Shown here: positions 35,625-45,560 of the stretch, piece after piece
How positions within the stretch are numbered: position 1 is the first letter of the stretch
How the letters are laid out: every line of letters begins with the position of its first letter
Assembly: GCF_029963765.1 (NCBI RefSeq)
Contig: NZ_JALBYU010000002.1
Coordinates: 345,035-409,034, forward strand
Length of the DNA: 64,000 nt
Reading direction: 5' to 3'
DNA from: Pseudomonas sp. UYIF39
GTDB taxonomy: Bacteria > Pseudomonadota > Gammaproteobacteria > Pseudomonadales > Pseudomonadaceae
Translations under genes and position numbers: made by a program
Notes under the pieces: model-generated
The model's input: the letters and a program-made list of their open reading frames with translations, nothing else
Told to the model about the DNA's origin: nothing
Database searches by the model: none

Positions 35625-35657
35625 CTCAAGCCTTATCCAACGACAGGAATCAACATC

Positions 35658-35873
35658 ATGACGATCAAAGCCATCAACGTTCGTAACCAGTTCAAAGGCT
35701 CCATCAAGGAAATCGTGCTCGGCGACGTTTTGTCCGAAATCGACGTACAGACCGCTTCCGGCATCGTCACCTCGGTGATCACCACTCGCTCGGTGAAGGA
35801 GCTGGAACTGGTGGTCGGCAGCGAAGTGATCGCGTTTGTGAAATCCACTGAGGTGTCGATCGCCAAGTTGTAA
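35658..35873 (+). CDS. ssuF: TOBE-domain molybdopterin-binding-like protein SsuF (71 aa)
   Basis: A single TOBE/Mop-type domain: AINVRNQFKGSIKEIVLGDV at the N-terminus and IAFVKSTEVSIAKL at the C-terminus. In Pseudomonas the last gene of ssu operons encodes this molbindin-like protein, reported to be needed for growth on some sulfonates though its role is unclear. The ATG at 35658 has AACGACAGGAATC upstream. A strong terminator follows at 35889, ending the operon. Confidence 0.9.
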   Translation: MTIKAINVRNQFKGSIKEIVLGDVLSEIDVQTASGIVTSVITTRSVKELELVVGSEVIAFVKSTEVSIAKL

Positions 35874-35888
35874 GCGCGTGCATTGCGC

Positions 35889-35925
35889 TCAACCCCGAAG
35901 GGTTTGAACCCTTCGGGGTTTTTTA
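35889..35925. terminator. Terminator after ssuF
   Basis: AACCCCGAAGGG, a TTTGAA loop, CCCTTCGGGGTT, then a T-run. It is shared with the convergent gene at 35937. Confidence 0.92.
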
Positions 35926-35936
35926 TGCGCCGGTGT

Positions 35937-36701
35937 TCATGGCTCGGGCGCGCAGCGCCAACCGGCGACGGGCGCATAGGTGCCGAGTGAAGACAGCAGG
36001 CGAGGGTCGCTGAATAGCTCGCTGGCGTGTGGATCGATGTCAGCCGACAACAGTGGTTGGCCGACCTGCCTGGGCAGTGTGGAGTAGTCGATGTGCCACG
36101 GCGTTTGCCCGCCGTGGTGACGACCAAAAGAGAGTTCGCAGGCAAGCTGTTGCGGTGCGGTTGCCGCATCGATGTGTTCACGCAAATGGCCGCCGGGATT
36201 CAGCGCAACGGCACGGCTGGCGGCGAACAGAAAGTAGTCACCGGCCAGCACCAGGCAAGCAACGCGCGTCGGATCATCGACCGCCTGCAACCACTGACCG
36301 CGACAGGTGCCGCGAGAGTCCGGCAGTCGTTCCCAGATCTCGTAGTAGTCATCGTCCAGGGCGGTTTCGATCAGGCGTTCGCTGGTTTCGAAATGCATGC
36401 GCCCGATGTCTTCTTCGGTGCTGACGGGCTGATAGTCGAGTTTGCGATGCCACTGGCAAATGTCGCCGTTGACCTGGGTTACGCCGGCGAAGCCTTTTTG
36501 CTCGCTCAGGGTCAGCAAGTCAGCGTGATTCAGTTGTTCCAGCGGCAAGGCCGGAAGCGGGGTAGGCGGGATGCGCAGGTCGGCAAACAAACGCGGGGTT
36601 TGCAGCCAGTACACGGCTGTTTCGCTGTCGACGCGCCCCGACTGGAATTTGATCAGGCGTCGTTGCCACACGCCAAGGTAGTTGTCTGGAACGTTCGCCA
36701 T
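35937..36701 (-). CDS. Unrecognised soluble protein, possibly Hri1/lipocalin-like (254 aa)
   Basis: A full-length frame with no signal peptide or membrane helix. It opens MANVPDNYLGVWQRRLIKF and has many Trp/Tyr-rich strand segments, for example TAVYWLQTPRLFADLRIPP, DICQWHRKLDYQP, and YYEIWERLPDSRGTCRGQW. The pattern suggests a beta-barrel protein resembling Hri1-type proteins, a tentative impression only. ATG 36701 has GAGG seven bases upstream. It directly follows a TetR-family gene (15-base gap) on the same strand, so it is probably the regulator's target or co-transcribed with it. Confidence 0.7.
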   Translation of the reverse strand: MANVPDNYLGVWQRRLIKFQSGRVDSETAVYWLQTPRLFADLRIPPTPLPALPLEQLNHADLLTLSEQKGFAGVTQVNGDICQWHRKLDYQPVSTEEDIGRMHFETSERLIETALDDDYYEIWERLPDSRGTCRGQWLQAVDDPTRVACLVLAGDYFLFAASRAVALNPGGHLREHIDAATAPQQLACELSFGRHHGGQTPWHIDYSTLPRQVGQPLLSADIDPHASELFSDPRLLSSLGTYAPVAGWRCAPEP

Positions 36702-36716
36702 GAACACCTCGTTGCG

Positions 36717-37349
36717 TTATGCGTTGCGCTTGGACAGGTAGGGCGGCAAATACAGGCCCAGATAGGCATCGAATACCCGCATGCCTTCTTCGGCCATGCG
36801 TGGGGTGATCTGTCCGTGTTGTTGCACCGAGCGCGCATAGACGCGGTCGCCGAGCTCCATGGCCAACGCAAACACATCAACGTCTGTCGGCAGTCTCGGC
36901 AGCTCGAAGTGGTGGTCGAAGAGTTTGTGCATCAGGTCGCCGAGTTCGATGTCGTGCTGACGGTCGGCCTGGGTAACTTCCGTCAGCCCGTGCTGGGCAA
37001 GAATGAGCTGGCGGGCGGCGGCGTCTTCGCTGTAGATCGCGAGCATGCGTTGTTCCACCAGTCGCGACAGATCGCGCCAGCCGTTGAGGGCGTGATGGTC
37101 GATGGGGGCTTGCAGGCAGGCACGGAACGCAGCGTGGACGTCGGCCGTCAGGGCTTCGAGCAGCGCCGGGACGCTGGCGAAGAAGTGGTAGACGGAGGAG
37201 GGCGGGATCTCCGCGCGTTCGGCGACGCTGTAGATCGACAGGCTGGCCACGCCCTCGGCAGCCAGCAGCGTGCGGGCGGCATCGAGTATCGAATCGATCC
37301 GGGCCTGGCTGCGGGCGCGGGGTTTGCGTGGGGTGGCGAGTCGGGTCAT
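36717..37349 (-). CDS. TetR-family transcriptional regulator (210 aa)
   Basis: An N-terminal TetR helix-turn-helix domain (ARIDSILDAARTLLAAEGVA then SLSIYSVAERAEIPPSSVYH, residues 15-54) and a helical ligand domain. The start at 37349 is preceded by AGGAGACTTCA; an upstream in-frame start at 37391 is less likely. It is followed by the unrecognised gene at 35937. Its ligand is unknown. A BIME-type repeat sits upstream at 37413. Confidence 0.9.
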   Translation of the reverse strand: MTRLATPRKPRARSQARIDSILDAARTLLAAEGVASLSIYSVAERAEIPPSSVYHFFASVPALLEALTADVHAAFRACLQAPIDHHALNGWRDLSRLVEQRMLAIYSEDAAARQLILAQHGLTEVTQADRQHDIELGDLMHKLFDHHFELPRLPTDVDVFALAMELGDRVYARSVQQHGQITPRMAEEGMRVFDAYLGLYLPPYLSKRNA

Positions 37350-37412
37350 TGAAGTCTCCTGCGGGGCAGCGGGCATTGTACGAGCAGGCATCTATGTTGT
37401 CTTCCCGACCGC

Positions 37413-37535
37413 CATCGTCGGAATGCCGCCCAGACCAAGCTCACTCCCACATTTGATCGATGTGAAACACCGATTTCGCGTACGCAGGAAATCCCCTGTG
37501 GGAGCGAGCTTGCTCCGGGCGGCGTTCCGACGATG
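37413..37535. repeat. BIME: two inverted REP elements (GGCGTTCCGACGA type)
   Basis: One unit at 37413-37451 and its inverse at 37497-37535 face each other 45 bases apart. The left unit has diverged at several positions. Both end in the CCGGGCGGCGTTCCGACGA tail. It lies between the divergently placed TetR gene and the end of spuI. Confidence 0.85.
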
Positions 37536-37566
37536 AATCCACCGCGGTCCTACTTAATGAATCCAT

Positions 37567-37608
37567 AAAAAAACGCCGCAAGCTGTGAGGCCTGCGGCGT
37601 TGTTTTTA
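37567..37608. terminator. Terminator after spuI
   Basis: A nine-base stem AACGCCGCA/TGCGGCGTT with A- and T-runs on both sides, just past the spuI stop (minus strand). Confidence 0.85.
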
Positions 37609-37618
37609 CTGCAACCGC

Positions 37619-38995
37619 TTACACGGTATGCAGGTACCAGTTGTACTCGAGGTCGGAGATGGAGTGTTCGAACTCCTCCAGCTCGCTCTCTTTACATGCG
37701 ACGAAGATATCGATGTATTTCGGATCGATGTACTTGGCCATGACTTCGCTGTCGTCCAGCTCACGCAATGCATCGCGCAGGTTGTTCGGCAGGCTTTGCT
37801 CGTTCTGCTCGTAGGAGTTGCCTTCCACGGGTGCGCCGGGCTCGATCTTGTTGGTCAGGCCGTGGTGCACGCCTGCCAGGACCGAAGCCATCAGCAGGTA
37901 CGGGTTGGCATCGGCGCCGGCAACGCGGTGTTCCAGACGGACCGCGTCGGCGGAACCAGTCGGCACCCGTACCGCAACAGTACGGTTGTCCAAGCCCCAG
38001 CACGGTGCATTCGGCACGTAGAACTGTGCGCCGAAACGACGGTAGGAGTTGACGTTCGGGCATAGGAAAGCCATCTGCGCCGGTAGGGTCTCGAGCACAC
38101 CGCCGATCGCGTGACGCAGTGCGGCGTTCTGCTCGGGATCCTCACTGGCAAAAATGTTTTTGCCATCTTTATCAAGAATCGAGATATGGACATGCAGACC
38201 GTTGCCCGCCTGGCCCGGGTAAGGCTTGGCCATGAAGGTGGTGTCCATTTCATGGTCGTAGGCGATGTTTTTGATCAGACGCTTGAGCAGGACCGCGTAG
38301 TCGCAGGCCTTGATCGGGTCGGCAACGTGGTGCAGGTTCACTTCGAACTGCGCCGGGGCACTTTCTTTGACGATCGCGTCGGCAGGGATGCCTTGCTCTT
38401 TCGCACCTTCCAGAATGTCCTGGAGGCAGTCGACGTATTCGTCGAGGTCGTCGATCAGGTAAACCTGTGTCGAATGCGGGCGTTTGCCGGAGATAGGCGA
38501 GCGAGGCGGTTGTGGGCGACCGTTCACGTTCTCCTGGTCGATCAGGTAGAACTCCAGTTCGAACGCGGCGCAGATGGTCAGACCCATCTCGTCGAACTTG
38601 GAAACAACTTGACGTAGAACTTCACGGGGATCCGCGAAGAAAGGTTCACCTTCAAGTTCGTGCATGGTCATTAACAGTTGCGCGGTAGGGCGCTTCTGCC
38701 AAGGCTCGTTGCACAGGGTGTCAGGGATTGGATAGCAGATTCGGTCAGCATCGCCGATGTCCAGACCCAGGCCGGTGCTTTCCACCGTCGAGCCATTGAT
38801 ATCCAGAGCAAATAGAGAGGCCGGCAGGTTGATGCCTTTCTCGTAAACCTTGTGGAGGCTGGTGCGTTCAATGCGCTTTCCGCGCACCACACCATTCATA
38901 TCCGCAATCAGAAGGTCAACGTACAGAACCTCAGGATGTTCCTTAAGGAACGCGTTCGCTTCGTTAAGCTGAACGGCACGCGGGGGTACCGACAT
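37619..38995 (-). CDS. spuI: Gamma-glutamylpolyamine synthetase, SpuI-type (458 aa)
   Basis: A glutamine synthetase-like ligase that attaches glutamate to a polyamine amino group with ATP. Family landmarks: ELEFYLIDQ near residue 155, VNLHHVADPIKACDYAVL, ATP-site KPYPGQAGNGLHVHISI (stated in two parts, KPYPGQAGNG and LHVHISILD), and NSYRRFGAQF near residue 315. It lacks the adenylylation-type features of GlnA. It is divergent from spuA, with a 278-base promoter interval shared. Which polyamine it prefers cannot be read; P. aeruginosa GlnA-like enzymes differ in specificity. Confidence 0.9.
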   Translation of the reverse strand: MSVPPRAVQLNEANAFLKEHPEVLYVDLLIADMNGVVRGKRIERTSLHKVYEKGINLPASLFALDINGSTVESTGLGLDIGDADRICYPIPDTLCNEPWQKRPTAQLLMTMHELEGEPFFADPREVLRQVVSKFDEMGLTICAAFELEFYLIDQENVNGRPQPPRSPISGKRPHSTQVYLIDDLDEYVDCLQDILEGAKEQGIPADAIVKESAPAQFEVNLHHVADPIKACDYAVLLKRLIKNIAYDHEMDTTFMAKPYPGQAGNGLHVHISILDKDGKNIFASEDPEQNAALRHAIGGVLETLPAQMAFLCPNVNSYRRFGAQFYVPNAPCWGLDNRTVAVRVPTGSADAVRLEHRVAGADANPYLLMASVLAGVHHGLTNKIEPGAPVEGNSYEQNEQSLPNNLRDALRELDDSEVMAKYIDPKYIDIFVACKESELEEFEHSISDLEYNWYLHTV

Positions 38996-39095
38996 GATGC
39001 AACACCTTTGTTGTTAAAAATATCAATCATTGATCTCTTCGGATTCCAGTCAACCCGAACGGCATGCCGAAGTCAAGCGAGGCCTTTTTTGCCCT

Positions 39096-39120
39096 AAAAA
39101 AGCACCCGTTGGGCTTTTTT
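39096..39120. promoter_or_regulatory. AT-flanked palindrome in the spuI/spuA interval
   Basis: AAAAAAG with CTTTTTT encloses CCCGTTGGG, a terminator-shaped or operator-shaped dyad 101 bases upstream of spuI and 154 upstream of spuA. Its place between divergent promoters fits an operator or attenuator. Confidence 0.35.
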
Positions 39121-39273
39121 GAGGCACTTTGGGGCGTTTTTATGTCTTTGAGCGCTTTAGCGCCTGCGGGCTTGAGCTTGCCGTGTTGTATTTTTTACGG
39201 GGGTGTTGTGTAAAAAAATGAACAAGGCTAAGCTCGATTCAAACCCATAACACCAATAATACCGGGGTGCTTC

Positions 39274-40050
39274 ATGTCTCGCCTGCCGTTAATCGGCGTC
39301 ACCGCCTGCTCTAAGCAGATCGGTCTGCATGCTTATCACATCAGTGGCGACAAGTACGTCCGCGCCGTGGCCTCAGCGGCCAAGGGGCTGCCGGTGATTC
39401 TTCCGTCCCTGGCTGATTTGCTAGCACCGTCCGATATTCTGGACGGTTTGGATGGCATCCTCTTTACAGGCTCTCCTTCCAATATAGAACCGTTTCACTA
39501 TAGCGGCCTAGCCAGTGCGCCGGGCACTGCTCATGATTCTGCACGCGATGCCACCACCCTCCCGTTGATCCGCGCCGCAGTCGAGGCCGGCATTCCCGTG
39601 CTCGGTATTTGTCGCGGCTTCCAGGAAATGAATGTGGCGTTCGGCGGTAGCCTGCATCAAAAAGTTCACGAAGCCGGTCCATTCATGGATCACCGTGAAG
39701 ACGATAGCCTACCGCTTGAAGGACAGTATGCGCCAAGTCACCCGGTGCACATTCAACCGGGTGGTGTGCTTGCAGGTCTGGGCCTGGCGAGCGAGATACA
39801 GGTCAATTCGATTCATGGTCAGGGCGTTGAACGTCTGGCGCCGGGCCTTTGCGTCGAGGCCTTGGCTCCCGACGGGTTGATCGAGGCAGTCTCAGTCCCG
39901 CAGGGCAAGGGTTTTGCTTTAGGAGTGCAATGGCATCCCGAATGGCAGGTAAGCTCAAACCCGGATTACCTTGCGATCTTCCAGGCATTTGGCGATGCCT
40001 GCCGTAAGCGCGCATTACAACGCGACGCCGATGCGTCAAACAACGCCTGA
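39274..40050 (+). CDS. spuA: Gamma-glutamyl-gamma-aminobutyrate hydrolase, SpuA/PuuD-type (258 aa)
   Basis: A class I glutamine amidotransferase-like hydrolase releasing GABA or the corresponding amino acid from its glutamyl conjugate. The nucleophile is Cys113 in LGICRGFQEMNVAFGG, with His221 and Glu223 in GVQWHPEWQ completing the triad. Length is typical. It opens the spuABCDEFGH run; GGGGTGCTTC precedes the ATG. Its substrate is made by the SpuB/SpuI and SpuC enzymes encoded beside it. Confidence 0.9.
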   Translation: MSRLPLIGVTACSKQIGLHAYHISGDKYVRAVASAAKGLPVILPSLADLLAPSDILDGLDGILFTGSPSNIEPFHYSGLASAPGTAHDSARDATTLPLIRAAVEAGIPVLGICRGFQEMNVAFGGSLHQKVHEAGPFMDHREDDSLPLEGQYAPSHPVHIQPGGVLAGLGLASEIQVNSIHGQGVERLAPGLCVEALAPDGLIEAVSVPQGKGFALGVQWHPEWQVSSNPDYLAIFQAFGDACRKRALQRDADASNNA

Positions 40051-40087
40051 CTTATAAGAGTCAGGAAACCAAGCCTAAGAGGCATTT

Positions 40088-41446
40088 ATGAGTAACAACC
40101 TCGACCAGCTCACCGATTGGTTGAAAGACCACAAGATCACAGAAGTCGAATGCATGATCGCCGACTTGACCGGGATCACCCGGGGCAAGATTTCGCCGAC
40201 CAACAAGTTCATTGCCGAAAAAGGCATGCGCCTGCCCGAGAGCGTTCTGTTGCAGACCGTGACCGGCGACTATGTCGAAGACGACATCTATTACGAACTG
40301 CTCGACCCGGCCGACATCGACATGATCTGCCGTCCCGACCAGAACGCGGTATTCCTTGTGCCCTGGGCCATCGAGCCCACCGCTCAGGTGATCCACGACA
40401 CCTACGACAAGCAAGGCAACCCGATCGAGCTGTCGCCGCGCAACGTGCTCAAAAAGGTGCTGAAACTCTATGCCGACAAGGGCTGGCAGCCGATCGTGGC
40501 GCCAGAAATGGAGTTCTACCTGACCAAACGCTGCGAAGACCCGGACTTCCCGCTGCAACCGCCGGTTGGCCGTTCCGGTCGCCCGGAAACTGGTCGCCAG
40601 TCCTTCTCGATTGAAGCGGCAAACGAATTCGATCCATTGTTCGAAGACGTCTACGACTGGTGCGAATTGCAGGAGCTGGACCTCGACACGCTGATCCACG
40701 AGGACGGCACGGCGCAGATGGAAATCAACTTCCGTCACGGCGATGCCCTGTCCCTGGCCGACCAGATCCTGGTGTTCAAACGCACCATGCGCGAAGCCGC
40801 GCTCAAGCACAACGTGGCAGCCACTTTCATGGCCAAACCCATGACCGGCGAGCCGGGCAGTGCGATGCACTTGCACCAGAGCATCATCGACATCGAGACC
40901 GGCAAGAACGTCTTCTCCAATGAAGACGGGACCATGAGCCAGTTGTTCCTGAATCACATCGGTGGTTTGCAGAAATTGATCCCCGAGCTGTTGCCGCTGT
41001 TCGCGCCGAACGTCAACTCGTTCCGCCGCTTCCTGCCGGACACTTCGGCACCGGTGAACGTGGAGTGGGGCGAAGAGAACCGTACCGTGGGCCTGCGGGT
41101 TCCGGATGCCGGGCCGCAAAACCGTCGGGTGGAAAACCGCCTGCCGGGCGCCGATGCCAACCCGTACCTGGCGATTGCCGCGAGCCTGCTCTGCGGTTAC
41201 ATCGGCATGGTCGAAGGCCTGAACCCGAGTGCGCCGGTGGTGGGCCGTGGCTATGAACGCCGCAACCTGCGCCTGCCACTGACCATCGAAGACGCGCTGG
41301 AACGCATGGAACACAGCGCGACTATCGGGAAGTACCTGGGCAAAAAATTCATCACTGGCTACGTCGCGGTCAAGCGGGCCGAGCATGAAAACTTCAAGCG
41401 CGTGATCAGTTCGTGGGAGCGGGAATTCCTGCTCTTCGCCGTCTGA
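40088..41446 (+). CDS. spuB: Gamma-glutamylpolyamine synthetase, SpuB-type (452 aa)
   Basis: Second glutamine synthetase-like enzyme of the locus. It opens DQLTDWLKDHKITEVECMIA and shows EMEFYLTKRCEDPDFPLQP near residue 140, KPMTGEPGSAMHLHQSI near residue 256, NSFRRFLPDTSAPVNVEWG near residue 315, and NRLPGADANPYLAIAAS. Length is normal. Lies 37 bases after spuA. Having two such ligases (SpuI and SpuB) flanking spuA is the usual Pseudomonas arrangement and may give different polyamine specificity. Confidence 0.92.
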   Translation: MSNNLDQLTDWLKDHKITEVECMIADLTGITRGKISPTNKFIAEKGMRLPESVLLQTVTGDYVEDDIYYELLDPADIDMICRPDQNAVFLVPWAIEPTAQVIHDTYDKQGNPIELSPRNVLKKVLKLYADKGWQPIVAPEMEFYLTKRCEDPDFPLQPPVGRSGRPETGRQSFSIEAANEFDPLFEDVYDWCELQELDLDTLIHEDGTAQMEINFRHGDALSLADQILVFKRTMREAALKHNVAATFMAKPMTGEPGSAMHLHQSIIDIETGKNVFSNEDGTMSQLFLNHIGGLQKLIPELLPLFAPNVNSFRRFLPDTSAPVNVEWGEENRTVGLRVPDAGPQNRRVENRLPGADANPYLAIAASLLCGYIGMVEGLNPSAPVVGRGYERRNLRLPLTIEDALERMEHSATIGKYLGKKFITGYVAVKRAEHENFKRVISSWEREFLLFAV

Positions 41447-41504
41447 TGCGCCGGGCGCGGCTGGAATTTGCCGCGCCTTTCACTAAAATCTTAGGAGAAT
41501 TCGC

Positions 41505-42869
41505 ATGACCAGCAACAACCCGCAAACCCGTGAATGGCAAACCCTGAGCAATGATCACCACCTGGCCCCGTTCAGCGATTTCAAGCAGCTGAAAGAGAAA
41601 GGCCCACGGATCATCACCAACGCCAAAGGCGTTTACCTCTGGGACAGCGAAGGCAACAAGATCCTCGACGGCATGGCCGGCCTGTGGTGCGTAGCCATCG
41701 GTTACGGTCGCGATGAACTGGCCGATGCCGCCAGCAAACAAATGCGCGAACTGCCTTACTACAACCTGTTCTTCCAGACGGCTCACCCGCCGGTGCTAGA
41801 ACTGGCCAAGGCCATCTCCGACATCGCGCCACAAGGCATGAACCATGTGTTCTTCACCGGTTCCGGCTCTGAAGGCAACGACACCATGCTGCGTATGGTT
41901 CGTCACTATTGGGCGATCAAAGGCCAGCCGAAGAAGAAAGTCATCATCAGCCGCAAGAACGGTTATCACGGTTCCACCGTGGCCGGCGCGAGCCTGGGTG
42001 GCATGACGTACATGCACGAACAAGGCGACTTGCCGATCCCGGGCATCGTCCACATCGCGCAGCCGTACTGGTTCGCTGAAGGCGGCGAGATGACACCGGA
42101 AGAGTTCGGTATCTGGGCGGCCAATCAGCTGGAAGAGAAGATTCTGGAAGTCGGCGTGGACAACGTCGGTGCGTTTATTGCCGAGCCGATCCAGGGCGCC
42201 GGCGGCGTGATCATTCCGCCAGACACCTACTGGCCGCGCATCAAGGAAATCCTCGCCAAGTACGACATCCTGTTCGTGGCTGACGAAGTGATCTGTGGTT
42301 TCGGCCGTACCGGTGAGTGGTTCGGTAGCGATTTCTACGACCTCAGACCCGACATGATGACCATCGCCAAAGGCCTGACGTCCGGCTACATCCCTATGGG
42401 TGGCTTGATTGTGCGTGACGAAGTGGTTGCGGTGCTCAATGAAGGCGGCGATTTCAACCACGGTTTCACCTATTCCGGACACCCGGTGGCCGCTGCGGTG
42501 GCACTGGAGAACATCCGCATCCTGCGCGAAGAAAAAATTATCGAGCGCGTTCATGCAGAAACGGCACCCTATTTGCAAAAGCGTCTACGGGAACTGAACG
42601 ATCATCCGTTGGTGGGCGAAGTGCGCGGGGTGGGTCTGCTGGGGGCGATCGAGCTGGTGCAGGACAAGGCCACTCGCAAGCGTTACGAAGGCAAGGGCGC
42701 CGGCATGATTTGCCGCACGTTCTGCTTCGAAAACGGCCTGATCATGCGCGCCGTCGGCGACACCATGATCATCGCTCCGCCACTGGTGATTACACCGGCT
42801 GAAATCGATGAGTTGGTGACCAAGGCACGCAAGTGCCTGGACCTGACCCTGAGTGCATTGCAGGGCTAA
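41505..42869 (+). CDS. spuC: Polyamine:pyruvate aminotransferase SpuC (454 aa)
   Basis: A class III PLP aminotransferase converting putrescine or its gamma-glutamyl derivative with pyruvate to the aldehyde and alanine. The PLP lysine is Lys289 in TIAKGLTSGYIPMGG; Asp260 in LFVADEVICGFGRTGEWFG binds the ring nitrogen. Other motifs: FFTGSGSEGNDTMLRMVRH near residue 117. Length fits SpuC. TTAGGAGAATTC precedes the ATG. It is followed by a perfect ten-base-armed hairpin at 42877 before spuD. Confidence 0.93.
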   Translation: MTSNNPQTREWQTLSNDHHLAPFSDFKQLKEKGPRIITNAKGVYLWDSEGNKILDGMAGLWCVAIGYGRDELADAASKQMRELPYYNLFFQTAHPPVLELAKAISDIAPQGMNHVFFTGSGSEGNDTMLRMVRHYWAIKGQPKKKVIISRKNGYHGSTVAGASLGGMTYMHEQGDLPIPGIVHIAQPYWFAEGGEMTPEEFGIWAANQLEEKILEVGVDNVGAFIAEPIQGAGGVIIPPDTYWPRIKEILAKYDILFVADEVICGFGRTGEWFGSDFYDLRPDMMTIAKGLTSGYIPMGGLIVRDEVVAVLNEGGDFNHGFTYSGHPVAAAVALENIRILREEKIIERVHAETAPYLQKRLRELNDHPLVGEVRGVGLLGAIELVQDKATRKRYEGKGAGMICRTFCFENGLIMRAVGDTMIIAPPLVITPAEIDELVTKARKCLDLTLSALQG

Positions 42870-42876
42870 GTGCTAG

Positions 42877-42915
42877 GCTCTGAGCGGGGTGTGAAGTTCG
42901 CATTTCGCTCAGAGC
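42877..42915. promoter_or_regulatory. Hairpin between spuC and spuD
   Basis: GCTCTGAGCG and CGCTCAGAGC form ten perfect pairs around a 19-base loop without a T-run. It probably ends or stabilises the upstream mRNA segment and may set the higher level of the binding proteins. Confidence 0.6.
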
Positions 42916-43036
42916 AAACGAAGGATAGGTCTTTCCTTGAAAGCCTGCCTTGGATCTTGCCAGACTACCGGTTGTTTCAGATGCCCAGGAAAGGCCGCTG
43001 AACACGTGGTTAAAAAGAAAAATTGGAGCATTACCC

Positions 43037-44149
43037 ATGAAGGCATTAGGTATGAAGATAACTGGCAAGACCCTCCTCGCCATGTCCCTGATGGGCGTGA
43101 TGGCGGGCGCAGTTCAGGCGGACGATAAAGTTCTTCACGTGTACAACTGGTCCGATTACATCGCACCGGATACCGTCAAGAAATTCGAAGCCGAGTCGGG
43201 GATCAAGGTTGTTTACGACGTATTCGACAGTAACGAAACATTGGAAGCCAAGTTGCTGGCAGGCAAGTCCGGCTACGACATCGTCGTACCGTCGAACAAC
43301 TTCCTGGCCAAGCAGATCAAGGCTGGGGTTTACCAGAAGCTCGACAAGTCCAAGCTGCCTAACTGGGACAACCTGAATAAAGACCTGCTCAAAGCGGTAT
43401 CGGTGAGCGACCCGGGCAACGAACACGCTTTCCCGTACATGTGGGGTTCGATCGGTATCGGCTTCAACGCCGAGAAGGTCAAGGCTGCACTGGGTGCCGA
43501 TGCGCCTACCAATTCCTGGGACCTGATCTTCAAACCTGAAAACGCCGCCAAGTTGAAGTCGTGCGGTATCAGTGTCCTCGATTCGCCAACCGAGATGATT
43601 CCGGTGGCGTTGCACTACCTGGGCTATCCAACCGACAGCCAGGACAAAAAACAACTGGCCGAAGCCGAAGCGCTGTTCCTGAAGGTTCGTCCTTCGATCG
43701 GCTACTTCCATTCGTCCAAGTACATCTCCGACCTGGCGAACGGCAACATCTGCGTGGCTATCGGCTACTCGGGTGACATTTACCAGGCCAAGACCCGCGC
43801 CGCTGAAGCCGGTGACAAGGTCAAAGTCAGCTACAACATTCCGAAAGAAGGTGCAGGCAGCTTCTACGACATGGTCGCCATCCCTAAAGATGCCGAAAAC
43901 GTCGAAGGCGCCTACAAGTTCATGACCTTCCTGCAAAAGCCGGAAATCATGGCTGAAATCACCAACGCCGTACGCTTCCCGAACGGTAACGCGGCTGCCA
44001 CCCCGTTGGTTGATAAAGATATCACTGCCGACCCAGGCATCTACCCGCCAGCGGACGTGCTGGCCAAGCTGTACGCGATTGCCGACTTGCCGGCCGCCAC
44101 CCAGCGAATCCTGACTCGCAGTTGGACCAAGATCAAATCCGGTAAATAA
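43037..44149 (+). CDS. spuD: Polyamine ABC transporter binding protein SpuD (370 aa)
   Basis: Periplasmic putrescine-preferring binding protein. A signal peptide ([20 protein letters not shown], cleaved after VQA near residue 26) precedes [20 protein letters not shown]. Further family features: [38 protein letters not shown] and [20 protein letters not shown]. The ATG at 43037 follows GGAG at nine-base spacing. It is highly similar in layout to the next gene, spuE; specificity is inferred from gene order, not residues. A long palindrome follows. Confidence 0.92.
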   Translation: MKALGMKITGKTLLAMSLMGVMAGAVQADDKVLHVYNWSDYIAPDTVKKFEAESGIKVVYDVFDSNETLEAKLLAGKSGYDIVVPSNNFLAKQIKAGVYQKLDKSKLPNWDNLNKDLLKAVSVSDPGNEHAFPYMWGSIGIGFNAEKVKAALGADAPTNSWDLIFKPENAAKLKSCGISVLDSPTEMIPVALHYLGYPTDSQDKKQLAEAEALFLKVRPSIGYFHSSKYISDLANGNICVAIGYSGDIYQAKTRAAEAGDKVKVSYNIPKEGAGSFYDMVAIPKDAENVEGAYKFMTFLQKPEIMAEITNAVRFPNGNAAATPLVDKDITADPGIYPPADVLAKLYAIADLPAATQRILTRSWTKIKSGK

Positions 44150-44158
44150 GAAGTAAAA

Positions 44159-44266
44159 CCCTGTAGCAGCTGCCGCAGGCTGCGTCCAACGGCGAAGCAG
44201 TTGTGCTGTTGAAAACGCGGGAAGGTCCTTCGGACCTTAACGCAGCCTGCGGCAGCTGCTACAGGG
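44159..44266. repeat. Long palindrome between spuD and spuE (27-bp perfect arms), REP family B
   Basis: Arms 44159-44185 and 44240-44266 are perfect reverse complements (CCCTGTAGCAGCTGCCGCAG core), and a second stem AAGGTCC/GGACCTT fills the middle. It is an intercistronic element between two binding-protein genes and may protect the spuD end of the mRNA. Confidence 0.85.
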
Positions 44267-44350
44267 ATCTTCATAAAGTTTGCTGGAACGGTTTTTCGAG
44301 GGTAAGTTGCGCGCCGGTTTTGTTGCCAGGCAGCCGTGGCGGTCATGTAA

Positions 44351-45490
<1,140 letters not shown>

Positions 45491-45560
45491 CATCAAGGCT
45501 CAAACTATCCAAGGTTCGCTCGCCTCGGGCGAACTGCAAATTTTGTTGGGAGTTTCGTAA

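Noticed and set aside
36027..37352. 441-codon frame opposite the unknown protein and TetR genes
   Set aside because: It spans two real genes on the other strand and lacks any domain.
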